Assembly: GCA_947470165.1 (NCBI GenBank)
Contig: CANISN010000056.1
Span: 1 to 8,793, forward strand
Direction of reading: 5' to 3'
From: Burkholderiaceae bacterium
GTDB taxonomy: Bacteria; Pseudomonadota; Gammaproteobacteria; Burkholderiales; Burkholderiaceae
DNA: 8,793 bases
The notes beneath the pieces are model-generated. The model saw nothing but the letters and a program-made list of their open reading frames with translations. It did not search any database and was not told the origin of the DNA. This document shows positions 1-4,474 of this stretch, piece by piece (the stretch's first letter is position 1; every line of letters starts with the position of its first letter). A program made the translations under genes and the position numbers.

Positions 1-514
1 CAACAATCGTTGGGCCACCCTCTGCCAGTGAATCAATGTAATGAATAATCTCTTCTAATTGACGCTCCCGCCCCCTCTCAAATAAAGCGAGGTGGACGCA
101 AAAGCAATGGATCGGTGTTACTACACCCTCTAAATGGGTAATGCTATGAAGTAAGCCGCGCCTCTCAAATCGATAGGCTGAGATGTCATAATTTTCACCT
201 TTATGCAATAGTCCTTTAGAAAGAATAGCATTGCCATGATGACCATCGGGATACTCGACGTTCTTTCCGTAATGCCAATCCTGCCAATAATCCTTAGATA
301 GGAAATGAGTAAGCTCAGTCAGCGGCCATTGGCTAAATCGTCTAATCCGCCCACGATGTTCTTGCTGAATCTCTTGTAAGAATAATAAGTCTGGATGATG
401 GCTGCGCATTTTTTGACGGAGCTCGTAAATAGTTGGCCTTCGATGCAAAGGCGAAACGCCCTTATGCACATTCATGGTCATTACACTAAAGCGTCCTACC
501 TTATTTTGCGTCAT
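1..514 (-). CDS. Endonuclease/exonuclease/phosphatase-family protein (C-terminus cut by window edge)
   Basis: The first 171 residues can be read from an ATG at 514-512; the frame runs off the left edge without a stop. The start of the protein fits the metal-dependent endonuclease/exonuclease/phosphatase (DNase I-like) fold: a first strand ending in MNVHKG (Asn15, the usual metal or phosphate ligand), then DLLFLQEI with Glu48 as the expected catalytic metal ligand, then HHGNAILS, matching the family's GNA(I/L)LS strand. No signal peptide is visible. The ATG overlaps the TAA of the upstream ferredoxin gene by one base (TAATG), so translation is probably coupled. The substrate cannot be told from the sequence: members act on DNA, RNA, phospholipids or inositol phosphates. 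Related bacterial proteins such as E. coli YbhP sit beside a cardiolipin synthase gene, so the gene beyond the left edge would be informative. Family call fairly sure, function unknown. Confidence 0.8.
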   Translation of the reverse strand, partial: MTQNKVGRFSVMTMNVHKGVSPLHRRPTIYELRQKMRSHHPDLLFLQEIQQEHRGRIRRFSQWPLTELTHFLSKDYWQDWHYGKNVEYPDGHHGNAILSKGLLHKGENYDISAYRFERRGLLHSITHLEGVVTPIHCFCVHLALFERGRERQLEEIIHYIDSLAEGGPTIV

Positions 515-714
515 TAAAATTGACCTGCAGTGCGCTGTCTTCGCACACGTGCCAAATAGATTTCACCCTCAACCAAATCTTGGCACTGCATGCACTTATT
601 GCAAATAGAAGCTTGCTCACGCAGCTCATCAATAGAGTCAATGGGATGACTGTCGAGGTAGTCGCGAAGATCAACATCGAGAATCTCATTACAGAGGCAA
701 ATGACTTCAGCCAT
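514..714 (-). CDS. Bfd-like [2Fe-2S] ferredoxin (BFD-type domain)
   Basis: A 66-residue protein with the BFD-type [2Fe-2S] pattern: CLC (Cys6, Cys8) near the N-terminus and CNKC (Cys38, Cys41) after a helical stretch. E. coli Bfd has the same CxC-about 30-CxxC spacing and a similar length of 64 residues. Bfd gives electrons to bacterioferritin to release iron. No bacterioferritin gene is visible here, and BFD domains also serve other redox partners, so the partner is unknown and no symbol is given. A third nearby cysteine (Cys44) is unusual but need not bind iron. The start ATG (714-712) has no Shine-Dalgarno sequence in front; a TATTTT hexamer lies 5 bases upstream on the coding strand, so a leaderless message is possible. 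The gene is coupled by TAATG to the following EEP-family gene and is divergent from tupB. Confidence 0.8.
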   Translation of the reverse strand: MAEVICLCNEILDVDLRDYLDSHPIDSIDELREQASICNKCMQCQDLVEGEIYLARVRRQRTAGQF

Positions 715-719
715 GGGTC

Positions 720-725
720 AAAATA
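720..725 (-). promoter_or_regulatory. Possible -10 box for a leaderless bfd-like mRNA
   Basis: On the minus strand TATTTT ends 5 bases before the ATG of the ferredoxin gene, so a transcript would start at or next to the start codon. No convincing -35 box is seen, and AT-rich hexamers are common by chance, so this is a weak call. Confidence 0.25.
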
Positions 726-763
726 GGGAAATTGTTTGCATTTATCCCATTTTGCCATCCCCT

Positions 764-772
764 TGCTAGAAT
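764..772 (+). promoter_or_regulatory. Extended -10 promoter candidate for tupBC, possibly leaderless
   Basis: TGCTAGAAT is an extended -10 motif (TG at 764-765, TAGAAT at 767-772). The ATG of tupB at 780 begins exactly 7 bases after the hexamer, the normal distance to +1, so the message could begin at the start codon itself. The region lacks a Shine-Dalgarno sequence, which agrees with this. No good -35 box stands at the usual 16-18 base distance, as can be the case for extended -10 promoters. Inferred from sequence alone. Confidence 0.4.
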
Positions 773-779
773 CAAGCCC

Positions 780-1475
780 ATGTTTATGACCTTTCAGGAT
801 GCTATTAGACTCCTGGCACATTTAGATGCCGGAGTAATAGGTATCGTCCTAGTGTCTCTTCAGGTGAGTCTTAGTGCCTTACTGCTTGGAACTTTACTTG
901 GTCTGCCGATTGGAGCTCTGCTAGCTACAGAAGAATTCAAGGGGAAAAAAGCAATTACCGTCACTCTCAATACCCTCATGGGTGTCCCAACCGTGATTGT
1001 TGGCGTAGTTGTGTACTTGCTGCTCTCGCGCTCAGGGCCTTTAGGAGTCTGGGGATGGCTCTTCACACCTAAGGGCATGATTCTGGCTCAAACTCTTCTG
1101 ACAACCCCCTTAATTGCCGCCCTAAGCCGCCAAATCCTCGAAGATTCCTGGAGAATTCATCGGGATTCATTTGGGGCACTTCGCCTACCCAGACTCTTGG
1201 CCCTTAAATGGCTTATTTGGGATTGCCGCTTTTCTCTCACCATCGCAGTCTTAGCGGGGCTGGCAAGGGCAATATCGGAAGTAGGCGCCGTCATGATCGT
1301 GGGTGGCAATATTGATCATTCCACGCGTACTATGACCACTGCAATTGCCCTAGAAACGAGTAAGGGTGATCTGCCTCTGGCACTTGCGCTAGGCATTGTC
1401 CTTTTGGGAGTTGTATTGCTGGCGAATTTATTTACATTTGCTGTTCGACAGATTGCAGAGCGTCGCTATGGTTAA
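780..1475 (+). CDS. tupB: Tungstate-type ABC transporter permease TupB
   Basis: Inner-membrane permease of 231 residues, the usual TupB size, with about five or six hydrophobic segments spread over its length. The cytoplasmic coupling (EAA-type) loop is seen around DSFGALRLPRLLALKW. It is followed by a TupB-like signature, ARAISEVGAVMIVGGNI, then TRTMTTAIALETSKGD and a final hydrophobic helix. With TupC and a periplasmic binding protein TupA it would import tungstate; molybdate cannot be excluded from the permease alone. Start choice: the frame is open back to a TTG at 732, but that would leave only 17 bases to the divergent gene and adds a non-family extension, so ATG 780 is preferred (ATG 786 is an alternative). 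The stop overlaps the tupC start by 8 bases. No tupA lies upstream, where the genes are on the other strand. The neighbouring formate dehydrogenase is the obvious consumer of the metal. Confidence 0.88.
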   Translation: MFMTFQDAIRLLAHLDAGVIGIVLVSLQVSLSALLLGTLLGLPIGALLATEEFKGKKAITVTLNTLMGVPTVIVGVVVYLLLSRSGPLGVWGWLFTPKGMILAQTLLTTPLIAALSRQILEDSWRIHRDSFGALRLPRLLALKWLIWDCRFSLTIAVLAGLARAISEVGAVMIVGGNIDHSTRTMTTAIALETSKGDLPLALALGIVLLGVVLLANLFTFAVRQIAERRYG

Positions 1476-2178
1476 TCATTCCGAACAATTCAAGCAATTT
1501 ATTGAGCTAAAAGACGTCATCGTTAAAAGTGATGGACGCATCATCTTGGACATCCCTTATGCAGTTATTCCTGCTGATCGAATTTGCGCTTGCATTGGTC
1601 CGAATGGAGCGGGGAAAACGACTCTCTTAAAATTACTAGATGGATTAATTAAGTCAGATTCTGGAACTGTCAGCTACTCTGCAGGTCCTATTAAATCTTC
1701 GCTAGTATTGCACCATACCCCAATGATTAAAGCATCGGTAAGAGTCAATATCGCCATGGTGAGAGATGTTGATACCTCAATCACCTTAGCAGAAATTGAC
1801 GAAGTAATGGCGCGCGTGGGTTTAAGTCATTTGGCTAACAGTCCCGCACAAAAACTATCCGCCGGTGAAAGGCAAAAACTTTGTTTAAGTCGAGTCATAT
1901 TGCAAAAGCCTCATTTAGTTTTACTTGATGAGCCCACTGCAAATCTAGACCCGAACACAACCGAGCAGGTCGAAGACATCATTCGGCAATTTAAGCTTCA
2001 AGGTTCCGATGTGATCTTCACTTCCCACCAGCTGGCACAAGTTCAAAGATTGGCTGAGTACATCATATTCATTGATCAAGGTCAGATAAAAGAAAAAGGA
2101 CCCGTAGGTCCTTTCTTTAGCAATCCCCAAACACAAGCAGCTAAGCGCTACCTACATCAAGAACTGATCGCAGACTAA
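1468..2178 (+). CDS. tupC: Tungstate-type ABC transporter ATP-binding protein TupC
   Basis: ABC ATPase of 236 residues that powers TupB. Seen in order: Walker A GPNGAGKTT (44-52), a signature LSAGE at 130-134 in place of the usual LSGGQ, Walker B LVLLDE (150-155, catalytic Glu155) with EPTANLDP as the D-loop, and the H-loop His187 in FTSHQ. In the Q-loop position the glutamine appears to be replaced by histidine (LVLHHTP, residues 79-85), which is unusual. The start ATG (1468) lies inside the end of tupB, overlapping 8 bases, so translation is coupled; a longer frame from 1396 is rejected because it runs deep into tupB and adds residues before the ATPase fold. There is no extra C-terminal regulatory domain like that of ModC. 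The stop abuts the stop of the convergent small gene, and codons 210-216 contain the hairpin of the opposite-strand terminator. Confidence 0.88.
   Translation: MVNHSEQFKQFIELKDVIVKSDGRIILDIPYAVIPADRICACIGPNGAGKTTLLKLLDGLIKSDSGTVSYSAGPIKSSLVLHHTPMIKASVRVNIAMVRDVDTSITLAEIDEVMARVGLSHLANSPAQKLSAGERQKLCLSRVILQKPHLVLLDEPTANLDPNTTEQVEDIIRQFKLQGSDVIFTSHQLAQVQRLAEYIIFIDQGQIKEKGPVGPFFSNPQTQAAKRYLHQELIAD
2091..2118 (-). terminator. Intrinsic terminator of the fdh operon, inside tupC
   Basis: On the minus strand AAAGGACC and GGTCCTTT form a perfect 8-bp stem (2114-2107 with 2102-2095) around a TACG loop. A C(UACG)G hairpin is one of the known extra-stable UNCG tetraloops. The stem is followed by TTCTTTT, so with the stem's own T's the 3' tail reads T5-C-T4. 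It begins 64 bases after the stop of the last fdh-operon gene (2179). On the plus strand the stem also forms, with loop CGTA, but only the short tail CTTTAG follows, and translating ribosomes of tupC would cover it. Confidence 0.75.
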
Positions 2179-2448
2179 TTACTTTGCCGCAGGTGTTGCT
2201 GCAACAGGGGCAACAAAAGGTGGTGGAGCTGTGCAAGCAGCAGGTGCTGGTGTACCTGGAACTCTATATTGATCGGCCACTTTGTTGATTGACTGGCAAA
2301 GTTGATATGCACCAACCCGACCCGCATAAGCAGTCTTTGCATCAGCTAATATCTTGGCCTCTTTCGCTTCCGGAGTTAATGGAGGCAAAGCTGCAAATAT
2401 TGAAGCGGAAGTAAGTGCGCAGAGAGTGAAAGCAATGATTTTTTTCAT
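2179..2448 (-). CDS. Small secreted Ala/Pro-rich protein of unknown function at the end of the fdh operon
   Basis: An 89-residue protein. Residues 1-19 are a clear Sec signal peptide: MKK, a hydrophobic stretch, and a probable signal peptidase I site after SIFA (cleavage before ALPP). The mature part is an Ala/Lys-rich probable helix (about 25-60, with YQLCQS at 48-53) and a Pro/Ala-rich tail. Two cysteines remain after cleavage, Cys51 and Cys72, which could form a disulfide in the periplasm. A good Shine-Dalgarno TAAGGA (2460-2455) overlaps the TAA of fdhC, 6 bases before the ATG, so the gene is tightly joined to the operon. The stop directly abuts the stop of tupC. No known domain is recognised. 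The wording resembles short hypothetical exported proteins I associate with Burkholderiales, but I cannot verify that. A role with the periplasmic side of formate dehydrogenase is a guess from position only. Confidence 0.8.
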   Translation of the reverse strand: MKKIIAFTLCALTSASIFAALPPLTPEAKEAKILADAKTAYAGRVGAYQLCQSINKVADQYRVPGTPAPAACTAPPPFVAPVAATPAAK

Positions 2449-2457
2449 AGCTTGTCC

Positions 2458-3507
2458 TTATTTATTAACTTTGTTGTACCAGAGCTCATGGTGCTCTTTT
2501 GCCCAGGTTGCATCAACGTAGCCAGTCATCATGCCGTCTGATGAGCCTTGCATACCGATGGATCCAATATACATATGACCCATGGCCATTGCAGTCATAA
2601 GGATAGATGCTGAACTATGAATGATGTTAGCTAACTGCATGGTTCCACGGATGTATTGAACTTCCATGAAAGGGACAATCATGTCTAGTACAAAACCAGA
2701 TCCTGAGATGACCAAGCCTAAGAAAGTCATACCAAACCAGAACCAAATTTTTTCACCGAAGTTGAAGAAACCTGCGGGAGGATGTTTGCCACCAAACATT
2801 CCACCAAATGACTTGATCCAAGTAAGGTCGCCTTGCCCCGGGATATTTCTGGTAGCAAATAGCAAGAAGAAAATCACTACGCTCAGAGTAAATAACGGGC
2901 CAGAGTAATTGTGAATATTTTTGCAGATATTGAGGAAGGTGCCATAAGCAACGCCACCCATTAAAGGCATTGCAAAATACTTACCCCACAAAATCAAGAT
3001 ACCAGTCAAAGCAAGTCCAATAAAACTCGCAGCCATCACCCAATGAGTAAAGCGCTCAAAGCCATTAAACCGCTTAATCTTTTGACCGGAGAGCGGAGCA
3101 TGCAGCTTGATTGGGCCTTTAACAATAAAGAGTGCAGCAATGCCAAAGAAAGCAATTGCTAGCAACCAAGCGCCGTAAACAGTGATTACACCATTACGGA
3201 TAAAGCGCCATTGCTCACCAGCACGTTGAATTAATACACTTGACTCTTTGTCAGGAATACTGACAGTGTTGTAAGGATCGCTATTAGCAGAATTCCAAAG
3301 AAACTTCTCGCCAACCTGAGGGGAGTTCGCGGGCTGTGATTGAGCCTGTGTTCCGTCAGCTGCATTCTTTGGAAAATCAATACCACTTGGAGATGGTAAA
3401 GGTTGCATTGGAGCGCGCTCTGCGAGAGAGATGCCGCTTAGCAAACTTAGCGATACGCCAAGGGCTAGTACCCAGGAGCGACTGACACTAGAGAATGATC
3501 GATTCAT
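2458..3507 (-). CDS. fdhC: Formate dehydrogenase gamma subunit, cytochrome b556-type
   Basis: Membrane anchor and diheme cytochrome b subunit that takes electrons from FdhB and reduces the quinone pool. Four core membrane helices (about 157-175, 203-220, 254-274, 297-317) carry the probable haem ligands His155 (RFTHWVMA), His199 (KNIHNYSG), His297 (NIIHSSAS) and His311 (MGHMYIG); the 14-residue gap between the last two matches E. coli FdnI. At 349 residues it is much longer than FdnI (217). The extra part is an N-terminal signal peptide (1-29, SGISLA), a polar Pro/Gln-rich periplasmic stretch of about 75 residues, and an additional membrane helix (107-129). Longer gamma subunits of this kind are known outside enterobacteria. 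Start ATG at 3507 has AAGGA (3519-3515) 7 bases upstream. It follows the lipoprotein gene after 47 bases and precedes the small secreted protein by 9 bases. Confidence 0.92.
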   Translation of the reverse strand: MNRSFSSVSRSWVLALGVSLSLLSGISLAERAPMQPLPSPSGIDFPKNAADGTQAQSQPANSPQVGEKFLWNSANSDPYNTVSIPDKESSVLIQRAGEQWRFIRNGVITVYGAWLLAIAFFGIAALFIVKGPIKLHAPLSGQKIKRFNGFERFTHWVMAASFIGLALTGILILWGKYFAMPLMGGVAYGTFLNICKNIHNYSGPLFTLSVVIFFLLFATRNIPGQGDLTWIKSFGGMFGGKHPPAGFFNFGEKIWFWFGMTFLGLVISGSGFVLDMIVPFMEVQYIRGTMQLANIIHSSASILMTAMAMGHMYIGSIGMQGSSDGMMTGYVDATWAKEHHELWYNKVNK

Positions 3508-3554
3508 ACAAATATCCTTAAACGTTTTCGTTTTATTTATTGTTGTTTAACTGA

Positions 3555-3791
3555 TCACTTAACGCGTGAATATTCAGTTTGACCCTGATTGCGCTTGTTA
3601 ATCGCTTCTGTCCAACTTACTTGTTCTCCAGGTTTCCATCCCTTGGTCATGAAGCCATTATCTGCGCCCATGTACAGTGCAACATCGGGACGCTTGGCTG
3701 CTTTTGCAGCAATCTCAGGTGGCTCAGAACAGGCTACCAACATGGTGCCTGCCGCGAGACACAAACCAAAGGTTTTCAGATTGAATTTCAT
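3555..3791 (-). CDS. Small uncharacterised lipoprotein between fdhB and fdhC
   Basis: A 78-residue protein with a lipoprotein signal peptide: KFNLK, a hydrophobic core and a lipobox LVAC with Cys21 as the lipidated residue. The mature protein is only 58 residues; Ser at position +2 has no inner-membrane retention Asp, so by the E. coli rule it would go to the outer membrane. The polar C-terminal part, from about NGFMTKGW to QTEYSRVK, has Trp, Gly, Gln and Tyr in a pattern that looks conserved rather than random, but I recognise no domain. Start ATG 3791 overlaps the fdhB stop (ATGA, 4 bases) and has its own AGGAG (3803-3799) 7 bases upstream, so it is co-translated with fdhB. Position between the ferredoxin and cytochrome subunits suggests a role in assembly or anchoring of the enzyme; this is inference. 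No cysteine remains besides the lipid site. Confidence 0.82.
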   Translation of the reverse strand: MKFNLKTFGLCLAAGTMLVACSEPPEIAAKAAKRPDVALYMGADNGFMTKGWKPGEQVSWTEAINKRNQGQTEYSRVK

Positions 3792-4447
3792 GATTTCGCT
3801 CCTGGAATTTTATTAGCAGGCGTCGGTGTTGGCGCAGGTGAACCAGTTGGACCATATGCAGTAGACCAGCCAAAAATATCCTTGCTTGGATGCCTACCGT
3901 TGGACTCACGAATAGAAACACGCTTGGCATAGATAGATGAAATTACATCACCATCTCCACCAATCAAGGCTTTGGTGGAACACATCTCAGCACATAAAGG
4001 CAGCTTACCTTCAGCCAAACGATTACGACCGTATTTCTCAAATTCAGCAACACTTCCGTTTGCCTCAGGTCCACCACTACAGAATGTGCACTTATCCATT
4101 TTGCTACGCACACCAAATGCACCGGTACTCAAGAATTGAGGCGCACCAAATGGGCATGCAAATGAGCAGTAACCACAACCGATACAGATGTCTTTGTCAT
4201 GCAAGACAACGCCCTCATCAGTGCGGTAGAAGCAGTCAACTGGACAAACAGCCATACAAGGCGCATCTGAACAGTGCATGCAAGCAACTGAGATCGACTT
4301 TTCTTTACCGACAATGCCATCGTTCACCGTTACTACACGGCGGCGGTTCACGCCCCAAGGTACTTCGTTGTCGTTCTTACAAGCAGTGACACAACCATTG
4401 CACTCAATGCATCGTTCTGTATCACAAATAAATTTCATTCTTGCCAT
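3788..4447 (-). CDS. fdhB: Formate dehydrogenase beta subunit, four-cluster ferredoxin
   Basis: Electron-transfer subunit with 16 well-placed cysteines for four [4Fe-4S] clusters: CxxCxxCxxxC at 13-23, CxxC-x4-CxxxC at 56-68, CxxCxxCxxxC at 88-98, and CxxC (120, 123) with a later CxxxC (152, 156). Two more cysteines (8, 72) are probably not ligands. It would carry electrons from the FdhA cluster to the haems of FdhC. It has 219 residues and, unlike E. coli FdnH, no C-terminal membrane helix; the tail is Pro/Thr/Lys-rich and soluble, as in shorter FdhB proteins of other proteobacteria. It has no export signal, so it is expected to be exported bound to FdhA through the Tat system. Start ATG 4447 has AGGAG (4458-4454) 6 bases upstream; Met4 is a weaker alternative. 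It lies 27 bases after fdhA and overlaps the lipoprotein gene by 4 bases. Confidence 0.95.
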   Translation of the reverse strand: MARMKFICDTERCIECNGCVTACKNDNEVPWGVNRRRVVTVNDGIVGKEKSISVACMHCSDAPCMAVCPVDCFYRTDEGVVLHDKDICIGCGYCSFACPFGAPQFLSTGAFGVRSKMDKCTFCSGGPEANGSVAEFEKYGRNRLAEGKLPLCAEMCSTKALIGGDGDVISSIYAKRVSIRESNGRHPSKDIFGWSTAYGPTGSPAPTPTPANKIPGAKS

Positions 4448-4474
4448 TGTGTTCTCCTGACTTTATTTTTTAAC

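Noticed and set aside
732..779. TTG-initiated N-terminal extension of tupB
   Set aside because: It would leave 17 bases to the divergent gene, has no Shine-Dalgarno, covers the candidate promoter, and adds residues not expected in the family.
715..779. Molybdenum/tungsten cofactor riboswitch or ModE-type operator before tupB
   Set aside because: Only 65 bases between start codons, with no structured leader and no convincing dyad of the ModE kind.
501..821. Open frame of 106 codons on the minus strand across the bfd-like gene and tupB start
   Set aside because: It is a shadow frame of the ferredoxin gene, which has the BFD cysteine pattern; no family features.
1396..1467. Upstream extension of tupC from ATG 1396
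   Set aside because: It would overlap tupB by 80 bases in another frame and precede the normal start of the ATPase fold; ATG 1468 gives a regular length.
3937..4389. 150-codon plus-strand open frame antisense to fdhB
   Set aside because: His/Gln/Arg-rich translation typical of an antisense shadow of a Cys-rich ferredoxin gene; no ribosome-binding site or domain.
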